A stretch of DNA of 64,000 bases from JAJYIW01 sp963781665 (GCA_963781665.1 CAWAGA010000002.1:2542001-2606000), one strand, 5' to 3'. Shown: positions 35,595 to 46,706, numbered from the stretch's first letter. The notes: generated by a model from the letters alone, not told the origin. Numbers and translations: made by a program.

Positions 35595-37149
35595 TTATTG
35601 GGTTCCGCTTCCGGCAGTTAGGGGGATCAGCCGGTAAAAATATACCGGTTTCCCGGCGTAATAATTTCCCAATACATCGTAAGTGCTTAATAGCTCGAGG
35701 TGATACATCTGGCTGATTTGGTCGCGTATCTTGCTTTCCGTTCCGAGGGCAATATAAAAATCTGGACGGTACCGATCGAGCTTCCACTGCAAGCCCTGGG
35801 TGCCGTACTGCGAATTGACTGTCGCAATGTGCAGTTCAATGCTCATGGTTTGCGCCATACCACCCAGCAGTACCGGTTTATTTACACCCGAGTTTTCGAC
35901 CTGTCGTTCCACATCCTCAATCATATTAATATACTGTAAAATTTGGCACCCTCAAATAATCGGCCATCTTGATCAAGTTGAATAAAGCGATGGCACTTAA
36001 TAAAACAACAGGCAAAGCCCGCAGGTAAACCGGTGACCGATTTTTCAAGTGAGCGGTTATTTTACTGAGTTTCGGCCCAATCTGCCTGAAAAATAACGGT
36101 TGCAGATCTTTGATTCCCATGGTCATCAGAATGCTGAAAAGGATTGTTAGCGGGGCGATAAAAAGTAGATAATAACGTGGGGGTAAATACCCCCTGGTAA
36201 TCAAGATGATGCTTTGGGTCGCCAGCCAGACCAGGGATAACTGCACCAGGGAATTTCGGCGATAGCGGCGGAAAAGGAACAGACCGAAAGGAACGAGGAA
36301 AACTGATAGAAAGTACATGACAGGATCGATCACCCTTCCATTCCATATCACCCGGCCTGCAGTATAAATAAAATAATATAGAGTCCAGGTTATTCTTGGA
36401 GCAAGAGAATATTCATTATAGGAAAGGTAGTCGCTTCGATAGTGTTGGAGCACCCATAAGATGTAACCGCCGTATAAAAATGCGACGCAAGCCAAAAAGA
36501 CCAGGCTGGCCCATGTTTTCGACCTGCCCCGGTCTGGTTTCTGCCAGATAGCCAGCAGTAAAACCGGCAAACCGAACAGAGCGTTTGCCTTGGTCAACAA
36601 AGCCAGGCTGAAGATAAGGGCAAGAACGATGGCACGCCAGAGATTGACCTTTGAAGAGCGGACGACCCACCAGATGGCAAGCAGCACCAGGGTAACCATA
36701 GGGATTTCAAGGATCGCAAATTTGCTAAAACCAAAGAGGTAAAAATTGCAGGCAAGCAGGCCGGCGCAGATCAGTGCCGGAACCTCGCCGGCCGATTTCC
36801 GGGTGATCAGGTAAGACAGCAGCAGCAGGAGGGCGGTGAATATCACTGTCAGTGAACGGGCAGATGCCAGGCTCAAGCCAAATACGCGATAATAGCCTGA
36901 CTCGAGAATTTGCAGGGCCGGAAAATTAATTGCAGTATTTAGATCGCCAGGGGTATACCACGATCCAGTGATGTACTCGTTGATGGCCCCACCTGCATAC
37001 CAGCCTTCATCCGAATACTGGCTGGCCGACCAGTCTATCCCGGCAGGGAAATCGGCGGTCAAGGTAAAAAGCCGAGCCGCAAAAGTTATGACGCAAAGCA
37101 CCAGCAGACCGAATCGTATCGCTGGGTGGACGCGTTTGAAATCAGGCAT
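35595..37149 (-). pseudogene. PMT/ArnT-like membrane glycosyltransferase, interrupted by a +1 frameshift
   Basis: About 517 residues. The first 407 (from ATG 37149) contain roughly ten helices and an early DEGWYAGGA motif, the acidic site of GT-C glycosyltransferases that use polyprenyl-phosphate sugars. At about 35930 a surplus T (TATTAAT instead of TATAAT) ends the frame after FTVY. The next frame continues as NMIEDVERQVENSG to 35595 with a soluble C-terminal domain. The likely role is transfer of a sugar from a lipid carrier to a cell-surface acceptor. The rest of the gene is clean, so the shift may be a sequence error. Confidence 0.7.
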
Positions 37150-37295
37150 CTCTCCTCAACCTCATTGACCTGGTGAACTCTTTATAGAGCTGGTCTGTTT
37201 GATTATTTTACTCGGATTAAGTCTGTTCGCGGCTCCATCGGCGATTTGATTGCCAACCCACCTGGCCGCCTGTTTTTTAGGCGCTCTATACGTAG

Positions 37296-37425
37296 TGCCT
37301 CAGTTTAAAATGTTACTTAAGAGGTATCCTTGCCTCAAATAGGGATGTTATCCAATTGATTTCCATAATTTGGCTGCATTCCTATCGCTGCAGTCCGCAA
37401 GATTACCGGATTGAGTTGAACATGA
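37296..37425 (-). mobile_element. Fossil end of a relative of the 24.4-kb insertion sequence
   Basis: It starts with TGCCTCAGTTTAAAATGTTA, contains the inner copy TGCCTCAAATAGGGATGTTA, and then on the minus strand encodes DHVQLNPVILRTA. This matches YVQLNPVTLRAS of the intact element, in the same order and at the same spacing. Beyond about 37430 the similarity fades and no transposase frame remains. Confidence 0.7.
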
Positions 37426-37819
37426 TCCTTGGTTAGCTTCTTTTTATTCTCAAAGGTGATTTGGTTGGAAGCCACAATCCGGACTTCAACGCCAACATCG
37501 ACAAATATTCCGGTTAATAAACCGACTCATACTCCACCCCCCACGTCTATGACTATCCTAACCAGCACCCCCTTAAAATTATCAAACGGTGTCCGCCAGG
37601 CCGAAACAATGACTAAATCCTGGCTTTTATCCATAATCAACCAAAAAACAGGTTCATTGGGAGAATAGCGGGTGGGTCTGGAACTCAAAAATCCCCCAGA
37701 AAATTTTCATATAATGTACATGCAATTGGTTGAGTTGAGGATATTGAAAAAGAAGCTCAAAATTGACCTTTTAACTGGACTGTGATTCAAATGTGGTATC
37801 TTGCGAGTGACAGGAGCCG

Positions 37820-38285
37820 AAATGGAACATCAGCGATATGAGGAAACAGGGCGTAAATCATCCACAATGAATATCTCTACGATCAGATAGTTCCGCAGGA
37901 TCATTTTTTTGCGCAAACTACGCCAGATCATCGAATGGAAGCGGTTCACCCGCAAGCTGATTAAGTTGTATGATCACTTGGAACTGCCTGGTTTGCATTC
38001 TGCTATTCATATGAAGCGTAGCCGAACGAAAAAGAGAGATGCCAACAAGCAGATTTGGCTGGATTTGATCAAAACCCCCTTGTATCGCCAAGGATTAAAG
38101 GAGCGCTATAAGATCGAACGTGATTTTAGCGAAGCCAAACAAGGGCATGGTTTGGGTCATTGTCGTTAGGTTGGAAAGATGAAATTCGCGGTGTAAGCCT
38201 TCTTCACCGCCATCACACTTAATCTCAAACGCATGGTTAAGATCTTAACTCATGTGGGGTTTAAAACCCCAGCGGTGACAGCCTG
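37820..38285 (+). pseudogene. Decayed transposase (DDE, IS1182/IS5-like) fragment
   Basis: The plus strand encodes YDQIVPQDH, then after a frameshift in a T7 run (about 37901-37908) LRKLRQIIEWKRFTRKLIKL. There follows a gap in similarity, then ERYKIERDFSEAKQGHGLGH with the catalytic Glu region, two in-frame stops, and LNLKRMVKILTHVGFK. This is the start and end of a DDE transposase with the middle deleted. It lies in a 1.2-kb stretch (37150-38425) without intact genes. Confidence 0.75.
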
Positions 38286-38425
38286 ACCAGGGGAGGATAG
38301 TCGATCCTTACGGAAAGGAGATAAAGACAGCAGCTGGATGGGTCAATTTTGAGTTGTTATGGTGCAAATTGAGCCATGATTACCGATTTAACTGGCATAA
38401 TCTGATTGGTTGTTTCAGCTCTTAC

Positions 38426-38800
38426 CTATTTTTCAACACCCTCTATGTCTCGACTTGCGAGAATATCGATGCCTTCACCCAGGGCGTCTCTCATGACCAC
38501 GTCTCCCGTCTTGATCGGAACATCTAGTTCTACCTGCCGCAGCGCAGCTAACAGCTCGAAGATGCGCGGCTTTGGAAACGGCGCTGAGGTATACACTGGC
38601 AGCAGTGGGTGCAGGCTTCCGCTCACTCGTACGGTCGTTGCAACCATACGGCGCGGGTCAACGAGTTCGCGCTCAACATATTCCTGGCCGCGTTTACATC
38701 CCGATCCCTCGACCTTAATTACGGTTTTCCCGTCATGGGTCACATCCAGGGTGCAGCCCTTGGGGCAGGTGATGCAAATGATCTTGTCTTTTTCTTCCAT
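38426..38800 (-). CDS. DUF1667 protein, partner of anaerobic glycerol-3-phosphate dehydrogenase
   Basis: This 124-residue protein starts with CITCPKGCTLDV and has GSGCKRGQEYVERELVDPRRM. The four Cys could hold an iron-sulfur cluster. DUF1667 proteins are typically encoded after a GlpA-like dehydrogenase and a FAD oxidoreductase in anaerobic glycerol operons, as here. The role is probably to carry electrons from those flavoproteins. It starts 10 bases after the preceding gene and is the last gene of the operon. Confidence 0.87.
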   Translation of the reverse strand: MEEKDKIICITCPKGCTLDVTHDGKTVIKVEGSGCKRGQEYVERELVDPRRMVATTVRVSGSLHPLLPVYTSAPFPKPRIFELLAALRQVELDVPIKTGDVVMRDALGEGIDILASRDIEGVEK

Positions 38801-38810
38801 TTTCTCCCTC

Positions 38811-40088
38811 CTAGCGTTCGACTACATTGATACTTAGCCTGTCAGACCGTTCGACCTCGTCGTAATGACGTGGCGCTAACCGGATCGTGACCATTTCACC
38901 TGGGCGGACATAGCGTTCGGCCTTGCGCGTGATCAGGTTTTTCTCGTTGCTCACTTCAATCCACACCGGTTTTTCTATCGGCCGCATGACACGTAATTGC
39001 AGCAGAACCTCTTCTTCCATCAGCGTTTGTTTGTCCAGCTCGTGAGGGACGATATAGCGAACATTGTTTCCTGCTCGTAATGGGATGTGGTGCAGCTCGC
39101 GCCGCCTTTCGCTGAGTGCAAATCGTCCTGCGCTCTTCCCGGCGACCAGACCTGCTTCGGTGACCCAATCGACCAGATCGTAAACGTGAACGACATTACC
39201 GGCTGCAAAGATTCCCGGAACACTGGTCTCGAAGTTATTGTCAATTACCGGCCCGCCGGTGAGCGGATCAAGTTTGACACCCGCTTTTTTCGATAGCTCA
39301 TTCTCAGGAATCAAGCCAACCGAAAGCAGCAGGGTGTCGCAAGGGATGACCTCTTCGGTCCCAGGGATTGGAGCCCATTTCTCGTCGACCTGGACCGATT
39401 CGATTGCTTCGACCCGGTCCTCGCCAATAATGCGCTTGATCGTATGTTGGAGCTGCAATTGGATATCGAAATCCAGCAGGCATTGCACGTAATTCCGGGT
39501 CAGGCCGGTCAGGTAGGGCATTACTTCCAACACCCTTTCCACCTTTGCGCCTTCGAAGGTCAACCGGCGAGCCATGATCATGCCGATGTCTCCCGATCCC
39601 AGAATAACAAACCGGCTTCCAGGCATGTAGCCTTCTACGTTGACCCAGCGCTGAGCGGTTCCAGCCGTGAAAACGCCTGCGGGCCGGGTCCCAGGAAGGC
39701 GGATCTGGGCGCGGGTGCGTTCACGACAGCCCATAGCCAGGACGATGGCACGGGCCTGGATATCGATGAAGCCAGCGGTTTTGCTGCTGGCAAAGATGCG
39801 CCGTTGGGGGGTAATATCCAACACCATTGTATCCAATAACGTTTCAATTTTGAGTTCCAGGGCTTCGTCGATATACCGCTGCGCATAGCTGGGACCAGGA
39901 AGATCTTCTTTGAGGGCTTCCAAACCAAAACCGTTGTGGATACACTGCTGCAATATTCCGCCGAGTTCAACGTCGCGTTCGATAATTAACACATCTTCAG
40001 CCCCGTATTTCCGGGCGGCAATCGCGGCAGCCACTCCACCCGGACCACTGCCGATGATGACGACATCGTATTTGGGTTTCAGGCTCAT
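38811..40088 (-). CDS. FAD-dependent pyridine nucleotide-disulfide type oxidoreductase of the glycerol operon
   Basis: This is a 425-residue Pyr_redox_2 flavoprotein. It has the FAD site VVIIGSGPGGVAAAIAA (about 10-26), GGILQQCIHNGFG with a conserved Cys, a second dinucleotide site FVILGSGDIGMIMARRL, and the closing FAD motif SVPGIFAAGNVVHVYDLVD. It occupies the place of glpB-like genes in anaerobic glycerol-3-phosphate oxidation. One base separates it from the glpA-like gene and ten from DUF1667. It probably passes electrons from glycerol-3-phosphate to an acceptor such as NAD or a quinone. Confidence 0.85.
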   Translation of the reverse strand: MSLKPKYDVVIIGSGPGGVAAAIAARKYGAEDVLIIERDVELGGILQQCIHNGFGLEALKEDLPGPSYAQRYIDEALELKIETLLDTMVLDITPQRRIFASSKTAGFIDIQARAIVLAMGCRERTRAQIRLPGTRPAGVFTAGTAQRWVNVEGYMPGSRFVILGSGDIGMIMARRLTFEGAKVERVLEVMPYLTGLTRNYVQCLLDFDIQLQLQHTIKRIIGEDRVEAIESVQVDEKWAPIPGTEEVIPCDTLLLSVGLIPENELSKKAGVKLDPLTGGPVIDNNFETSVPGIFAAGNVVHVYDLVDWVTEAGLVAGKSAGRFALSERRRELHHIPLRAGNNVRYIVPHELDKQTLMEEEVLLQLRVMRPIEKPVWIEVSNEKNLITRKAERYVRPGEMVTIRLAPRHYDEVERSDRLSINVVER

Positions 40089-40089
40089 A

Positions 40090-41574
40090 TCAGTTTTCTA
40101 CCTGTTTAGTTTGACGCAGCAAGAATTCGGAACCACTGCCTTTCTTGGTCACTTCCAACGCCGAGACACCCAGTTCTTGAGCCAGTAATGCAACCACCTT
40201 GGGTAAATCGAACGAGCCCAGGCAGCGTCCGGTGCCAAGCCAGGTGCGGCGTTTGATCGCATCGTAGGTCAAAGCCGGTATAGGCGCGTGAATTTCGGCC
40301 TGGATTTCACCTTCTGAGATCAATTCGCAGCGGCAGATGATTCTGCCGTAGTTGGGATTAATTTTTATCAGGCGAGCCTGCTCATCGTGGGTAAGGTCGC
40401 GTAAGCGTGGGCGGGATGGACGAATGGGCTGCCATTCGGCTTTTTCTTCCAATTCTTCCCCGGCATCTTTGAGTAGTTCAATTACCCGCCGGGCGATTGC
40501 AGGTGCCGAGGTCAGGCCGGGAGATTCGATTCCCCCCAGATTTACCAGCCCCTGCACATGCTTGGGTATTTCGATGATGAAATCGTGTTCGTAAAGCACG
40601 CCTGGGGTCTCACATGGCGCGTTCCCGGCGGCTCGTAATCCGGCAAACACTGAAATTACATGGCGCCGGTTGAGGGCGGGGACTAACTTTTGGGCGCCTT
40701 CCCACAGCTCCTCAAGGCCATCGTAGGTAACTGACTTATCCTTCTTGTCCTCGATATCCAGCGCATTCGGGCCGATAATGGTGTTCCCGTGCAGGGTAGC
40801 AGTGACCAGGATGCCCTTGCTTACATCTGAAGGCACCGGAAAAAGAACGTTGTTGATGCAAATTTCGGCACGATCGAGGATGCAGTATTCACCTCGCCTG
40901 GGTGTGATTTGAAATTCAGGGCGGATACCGGCTTTGTGCATCACATTGTCAGAATAGAGACCAGCCGCGTTTACCACCCAACGACAGGCAAAGCTGCCCC
41001 GATTGGTCTTAATACCGCGGATACGCTTGCCGTCTAGGATGAAGCCCTCGAAGGCTGTCTCCAAAAGGATTTTGACCCCATTCTGCACTGCGTTTTCTGC
41101 GGCTGCTACTGACACCGCGAAGGGGTCGCAAATGCCACCGGTTGGCGCCCAGAGCGCTCCACTGACCTCTGGATTAATATTCGGCTCGCGATGGCGCATC
41201 TCTTCGGCTGAGATGACGTGCATTCCCGGCACACCATTATGCCGGCCCTGCTCCAGCAGGCTGTCCAGCTTTTCCAGCTCCTGCGGCCCCATTGCGACCA
41301 CGTAATCGCCCCGCCTTTCGAAGGGAATGGACAATTCTCCGGCCAATTGGTCCCACATCAAGTTGGCAGCCACGTTCATTTTGGCTTTGAGGGTTCCAGG
41401 CAGTGGATCATAGCCGGCGTGCACGATGGCTGAATTTGCGGCGCTGGTACCCATGCCGATGTCCGCTTCTTTTTCGATAATCAGGATGCTTAAACGATAA
41501 CGCGAAAGAAAACGCGCCACCATGCAACCAATGACACCCCCGCCGATGATCACAACGTCATACGTTTCGAGCAC
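40090..41574 (-). CDS. glpA: GlpA-like FAD-dependent glycerol-3-phosphate dehydrogenase with BFD-like [2Fe-2S] domain
   Basis: This 494-residue protein starts at GTG 41574, behind TTGGAGGG; an upstream ATG at 41601 is less well placed. It has an N-terminal FAD site YDVVIIGGGVIGCMVARFL, a DAO-fold core, and a C-terminal BFD-like cluster domain with IICRCELISEGE and GTGRCLGSF. It oxidises glycerol-3-phosphate to dihydroxyacetone phosphate under anaerobic conditions. It lies between glpK and the FAD oxidoreductase. No glpC gene follows, so this is the variant that relies on the DUF1667 partner. A glycerol-unrelated DAO enzyme is unlikely given glpK next to it. Confidence 0.88.
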   Translation of the reverse strand: MLETYDVVIIGGGVIGCMVARFLSRYRLSILIIEKEADIGMGTSAANSAIVHAGYDPLPGTLKAKMNVAANLMWDQLAGELSIPFERRGDYVVAMGPQELEKLDSLLEQGRHNGVPGMHVISAEEMRHREPNINPEVSGALWAPTGGICDPFAVSVAAAENAVQNGVKILLETAFEGFILDGKRIRGIKTNRGSFACRWVVNAAGLYSDNVMHKAGIRPEFQITPRRGEYCILDRAEICINNVLFPVPSDVSKGILVTATLHGNTIIGPNALDIEDKKDKSVTYDGLEELWEGAQKLVPALNRRHVISVFAGLRAAGNAPCETPGVLYEHDFIIEIPKHVQGLVNLGGIESPGLTSAPAIARRVIELLKDAGEELEEKAEWQPIRPSRPRLRDLTHDEQARLIKINPNYGRIICRCELISEGEIQAEIHAPIPALTYDAIKRRTWLGTGRCLGSFDLPKVVALLAQELGVSALEVTKKGSGSEFLLRQTKQVEN

Positions 41575-41638
41575 CAGTCCCTCCAAAATTATTCCATCCA
41601 CCTGGTAGTTCCCAGCAGGTGTGTCGCCAATTAGTGGA

Positions 41639-43139
41639 TTAATTATCTACCCAATCGAGAGATTTCACGACAGCTTTCTTCCAACCGGTATAAAGCCGGT
41701 CTGCTTTGGATGTTTCTAAACCGGGTTTCCATTCTTTGTCTTTTCCCCAGTTATTACGGAGTTCGTCAAAGCTTTGCCAGAAGCCGGATGCAAGCCCAGC
41801 GGCGTAAGCCGAGCCTAATGCGGTTGTTTCGGTGACCTTGGGCCGTATCACAGGAACATTCAGGATGTCGGCCTGGAACTGCATTAATAGCTCATTGACC
41901 ACCATACCGCCGTCTACTTTTAGTTCTTTTAGCTCGACGCCGCAATCTTTTTCCATGGCATCTAATACTTCTCGCGTTTGATAAGCCGTGGCCTCGAGTA
42001 CAGCTCGAGCAATGTGGCCTTTGTTGATGTAGCGAGTCAGTCCAACCAGGACTCCGCGGGCATCAGAACGCCAGTAGGGTGCAAACAAGCCTGAAAAAGC
42101 CGGAACGAAATAGATACCACCGGCATCTTCAACACTTCGCGCCAGAGTCTCCGACCTCCGCCGATGTCTGGATCAATCCCAGGTTATCTCGCAGCCATTG
42201 TACCAAAGCCCCGGTGATAGCAATCGATCCTTCAAGAGCATAAACAGCCTTATTTTTTCCTATTTTATACCCAATCGTTGTTAACAATCCGCTTTTACTG
42301 GGAACAGGCAGTTCGCCCATGTTTAAAAGCATGAAACAGCCCGTACCATAGGTATTCTTGGCTTCTCCTGGACTGAAACAGGCTTGGCCAAACAAAGCAG
42401 CTTGCTGATCTCCCAGGTCACCGCACACCGGCACACCTGACAGCGGTGCCAGGTTCTCCGATCTAACCACCCCGTAGATTTCGGATGAAGAACAAATCCT
42501 CGGCAGCATGAGGCGTGGAACACCGAGAAGCTTCAGGTTCCGATCGTCCCAATCCAGCGTCTGCAGGTTCATTAGCAATGTACGACTGGCGTTGGTCACA
42601 TCGGTGACGTGTACGCCGCCGGTCAGATTCCAGATTAGCCAGGTATCGATATTACCGAAAAGAAGCTCACCGTTTTCAGCTTTCTCCCGTGTTCCCGGTA
42701 TATTGTCCAGGATCCACTTTATTTTTGGTCCGGAGAAATAGGTCGCTAATGGAAGGCCGGTTGTGAGGCGTAATCGGTCCTGTCCGCCTTCCTTTGCCAG
42801 TTCGTTGCAGATGATATCTGTGCGTGTATCTTGCCAGACGATGGCATTGTAAACCGGCTTTCCGGTTGACCGGTCCCAAACGACTGTTGTCTCGCGTTGA
42901 TTGGTGATGCCAATTGCGGTAATGTCGCCTGTCTTGATTTTTCTCTTTTCGAGTGTATTCGTGATTACTTCCTGGGTGCAAGCCCAGATTTCCAGAGGAT
43001 CGTGTTCAACCCAACCAGGTTTTGGATAAATCTGGTTGTGCTCTTTTTGATCGGAGGCGACGACTTTTCCTTCGTGATCAAAGATCATAAAACGTGTGCT
43101 GGTGGTGCCCTGATCAATGCTGGCAATATAAGCGGGCAT
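41639..43139 (-). pseudogene. glpK: Glycerol kinase, interrupted by a +1 frameshift
   Basis: Joined length is 499 residues, the normal GlpK size. From ATG 43139: IDQGTTSTRFMIFDHEGKV, then GITNQRETTVVWD, GDLGDQQAALFGQ and YGTGCFMLLN. At about 42151 one extra base (GTCGGAG for GTCGAG) breaks the frame after IQTSAEV. The other frame continues as ETLARSVEDAGGIYFVPAF to the family C-terminus DGGMVVNELLMQFQADIL. It phosphorylates glycerol to glycerol-3-phosphate for the GlpA-like enzyme downstream. As sequenced, only a truncated protein would form, which would disable the operon. A sequencing indel is therefore plausible. Confidence 0.9.
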
Positions 43140-43214
43140 ATGCGACTCCTGTTTTGAAGAAAACTGGATGGGCCCTGAAGCTCATCCAGTTTTCTCGTGT
43201 TAGACCCAGATAGG

Positions 43215-45063
43215 TCAGGGTACCTGTGTGAGTGTATTCGTGCAGGCGATCACCGCAATGGTCAGGGCCATGATCAATGCACCCAGATAAGGATTCCGGG
43301 TTGCTTTATACAGTTTCCGAGACAGAACCGCTGAGAAGGGCAGGATGACGAGGAACGGGAATAACCAGATGCCGTAAATATTAGAAACGGCTGGCGACAT
43401 CATCGACTCGGTGAAGGATTTTCCAGTGATGAAGAAGACTGCATACTGGACGACGACGATGATCAGTGGTGCCAGGGCATTGAATACGGCCAGCAACGCG
43501 ATGTTTAACCCATTCTTTCTTGCCGATTTTCACATAGCTGAAGGCGTTGATTGCCACAGAATTGAGAATGAAATACACCAGGAAGAAGGGCAGGTAGCGC
43601 AAGATGATGGAGATTTTGTCAGGTGTAAATGCCTTAATCGCCAAAACCCAGAAGCGGAAGTCGACGTTGAAAAGGTAGGTGGCAAAGAAGACGAGAAAGA
43701 AAGCGCCAGAAACGACCGCCAGTGCCAGAAGGATTGTTTTCCACAGGTTCTTCCAACCGATGCTAACGCCCCTGAGCTTCATTCCAATGCCGCTCTCTTT
43801 ACCGCCAAAGAAGTAATAGCCGACCAGGAGAGTACCCAGGGTGAAGAATCCGACCAGCATTGCCCACATGCCGACAAAGAATGGCGGAGCCTGGGTGAAG
43901 AAGTTGACCGGGCGCAGCGGTCCGGTCCAGAAAGAAATGGAGAGATACATCCATCCGGAGAAAATGGTACCCAGAGCCAGGCTAACCCAAAGCCAGACCT
44001 TCGACTTCCCCGTAGGTGCAGACATGATGGCGACTGCCTGACCCGCTTTGAGAGTACCGAAATAAGAAGTTTCCAACAGGACTAAGGTGAAGTAGACCAG
44101 GAATAAGCCGAAGCCGATCAAGCCGAGGATATTAAAGAATTCTTTCCACTGCCAGATTTGATTGGTAGCAGGGATGGGGTTTGGTGCTCCCAGGGCATCC
44201 TGGAAGAAATTGATGCTAAAGACAGCTACATTCGAGGAAATGGTGTTCCAAGGGTGGATTTGACCCGGGGTATAGATCGCCCGGATGGCATCCTTGCCGT
44301 CAATATTTTGGGTGTACAGTGTATTGCTGACTCGCGAGACATTCTCACCTGGATCAGTCCCGAAATATAAGAATGATTGGGCTGTCATCTGGTTGATATA
44401 GTCTTTGGGTGCTGATCTCGATCCGTCAGCCTGCTTCACCCGAAAGAAAAATTCGTCAAATTGAGACGCAACAACGGCAACATAGCGGCTGCCGTATTTA
44501 TTGTAATAATTGCCATCCTTATCGGTATAAGTTGGATCATTCGCGACCATCAAAACGGCCGAGATTAGCGGCGTTTCGAGGAGGTTGTCGTCGTCTACGG
44601 CATAATTGGCGGCACGGGCGCCGTTGGAATGACCTGTGACTCCAATCCGCGTTTTATCAACATAAGGCAGTGTTGCGACCAGGTCGACCACATCCGTCAT
44701 ACCCGTAGCGTTGGTCTTGGTCTGGGAAACATATAATATGTCTGAGTCCCCGTGACCATACATATCCATTGAAACGACCACATAACCGCGCCGAGCGTAT
44801 TCGACGAAGTTCATGTCCTGCATTTCTTTGTTATTGTACCAACCGTGACTTGCAATAATGGCTGGCGCCGGATTATCAGCAGTAGCGGTGTTGGGTATGA
44901 ACAGCAGCGCACTTATCCCTTCGCCTGACGCCGTTTCCCAATAGAGACTCTTGACGGTGACTTTACCTCCGTCGGTTTGAACGAAGGCCGCACCTAGCAT
45001 GCTGACAATACATAAGATCAATGCCACTGACAACCAAAATTTTGGGGTTGTTTTAAATTTCAC
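43215..45063 (-). pseudogene. Alpha/beta hydrolase fused to a polytopic membrane domain, with a +1 frameshift
   Basis: About 615 residues from GTG 45063 (AGGAG eight bases upstream). It has an N-terminal signal or anchor helix, then a hydrolase domain with IIASHGWYNN and the nucleophile elbow GHSNGA, and a His near QIHPWNT. From about residue 310 seven to nine hydrophobic helices follow. An extra A in GGTTAAAC near 43504 shifts the frame after KKEWV; the continuation NIALLAVFNALAPLIIVV ends at 43215. As first gene of the glycerol operon it may release glycerol from lipids outside the membrane. This is inferred from position only. Confidence 0.7.
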
Positions 45064-45111
45064 CTTAATTTCTCCTCTTGATAATTCATGTTTATGTTGA
45101 GAAAAGAACAC

Positions 45112-45668
45112 TGACGCCTAATACTGTTACACCAGTCCCATCCAATTTCCTCCTTTCGTTGAATTTTCGAGTATTGATGAAGCATTCCAAACTATGAGCG
45201 TTGATCTGAATATGTCCATAGAAAAGCATCAGAACTCAAAGCTTCTGACTTCTCTCAGCCTGCTGATTTCGGTTTTTCTCAATTCAGATTTCTAAGATTT
45301 GGAATAACAGTAAAGGGAGTTTATTATCACTCAAGGGAAAAAACACTTTAGCTGTTGCTCTAAAGCGTTGAAAGAGGTGCTGCAGTTAAGTTATTTGATT
45401 GAAACCCGGGTGAAAAAGGTTGGCGGTTAACAAATCTATATCCATAGCAACGGTGTTGTTAATGCAGTATCTTCAATATACAGATTTATTAAAAACAGGT
45501 TAAATCATTATATAATGAACAGCAACAATTTTCATGAATATTGCAACAACGTGCATATTTTTATAAGAATCGACCTTCTTGAGGACAATATTTCTATTCC
45601 TTACTGCACGATATTTCAACGCAATAACGGTTCTGAAAATCCTTCGACATTGAAACTGAGTAAAGGCT
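45112..45668. other. Divergent regulatory region between the glycerol operon and its regulator
   Basis: 557 bases without a gene. It is AT-rich and contains TATAAT at 45511-45516. An imperfect inverted repeat around TTTCATGAATAT (about 45519-45547) has GCAACAA and TTGCAAC arms, a candidate SorC-type operator. Nothing else stands out. Confidence 0.4.
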
Positions 45669-46634
45669 ATGGATAACCCTGAAAAAGTGACAGATGCCCT
45701 GCGTGTGGCTCGAATGTACTATTATCAAAATTTGACAACTGAGGCTATTTCCAATGAGATGAACCTATCTCGCTCTACAATATCACGTTTGCTGACCTAT
45801 GCTCGGCAGCGAGGCCTGGTAAATATTCGCATAATTGATCCCAGCGAACACCCCCAGCAGCTCGAGAGAAAAATCATTTCCGAATTTAAAATAAAAAGGG
45901 TCCACGTTGTTCCCGTTTCAGAAAATGTGAGTGAGGGAGAATGGCTAGATCGTGTGGCTCAATATACAGCCAGGTATCTGAATTCCATTGTTGATTCAGA
46001 TATGATCCTGGGTATTGCCTGGGGGACCACGATGAGCGCGATCTCGAAACATTTGCTTCCCAAGGTCACTCACAATTCGCAAATCGTTCAGTTGAATGGA
46101 GCCGGCAACACCCGGACGATGGGCATCGAATACGCCAGTGAAATTATTGTCCGTTTTGCCCAAAACTTTAAGATGAGTGCTCACCTTTTTCCGGTGCCAA
46201 CCTTTTTTGACTATGCTAGGTCCAAGCAAGCATTTTGGGAAGAAAGAAGTATTCAGCGAATCTTGAACCTGCAGAACAAAGCCAACCTGCTTCTGTATAG
46301 TATCGGGGCGGTTAATGCAGGTATTCCCAGCCAGGTTTACTGTGGGGGATACCTTGAGCAGAAAGACTTCGTGGAATTACAAAGAGATCATGTTGTTGGA
46401 GACATCGCAACCGTGTTCTTCCGTGAAGATGGAAGTTTTGAGGGCATTCCACTTAACAACCGCGCCAGTGGGCCTGGACTTGAACTCTTCCAGATAAAAT
46501 ATGGCATTTGCGTCGTTTCGGGATTAGCGAAAGTAAAAGGGCTGCGAGCTGCCTTGAAGGGCCGCCTCATCACAGAATTGATCGTGGATGAACCTACAGC
46601 CAGGTCTTTGGTTGATAAATATGTCTTGAATTGA
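45669..46634 (+). CDS. SorC/DeoR-type sugar-binding transcriptional regulator
   Basis: This 321-residue protein has an N-terminal helix-turn-helix (about 6-55: ARMYYYQNLTTEAISNEM, LSRSTISRLLTYAR) and a C-terminal SorC sugar-phosphate-binding domain with ILGIAWGTTMSAI, QLNGAG and the closing RAALKGRLITELIVDE. It faces the glycerol operon across a 600-base divergent region, so it probably controls that operon in response to a phosphorylated effector such as glycerol-3-phosphate or dihydroxyacetone phosphate. Confidence 0.9.
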   Translation: MDNPEKVTDALRVARMYYYQNLTTEAISNEMNLSRSTISRLLTYARQRGLVNIRIIDPSEHPQQLERKIISEFKIKRVHVVPVSENVSEGEWLDRVAQYTARYLNSIVDSDMILGIAWGTTMSAISKHLLPKVTHNSQIVQLNGAGNTRTMGIEYASEIIVRFAQNFKMSAHLFPVPTFFDYARSKQAFWEERSIQRILNLQNKANLLLYSIGAVNAGIPSQVYCGGYLEQKDFVELQRDHVVGDIATVFFREDGSFEGIPLNNRASGPGLELFQIKYGICVVSGLAKVKGLRAALKGRLITELIVDEPTARSLVDKYVLN

Positions 46635-46706
46635 GTTCGGGGTCATTTTGGGCGACCGGGAAAATTCTTGAATCGGGTCGTCTTTCTTGTGGTAAAAATG
46701 GCAAGT

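Noticed and set aside
37429..37668. A small Thr/Pro-rich protein in the insertion-sequence remnant region
   Set aside because: Its composition is what decayed DNA would give, and no start signal or family is visible.
42129..43139. Programmed frameshift in glpK
   Set aside because: No slippery heptamer or downstream pseudoknot was seen. GlpK is not known to use frameshifting, and similar shifts hit unrelated genes.
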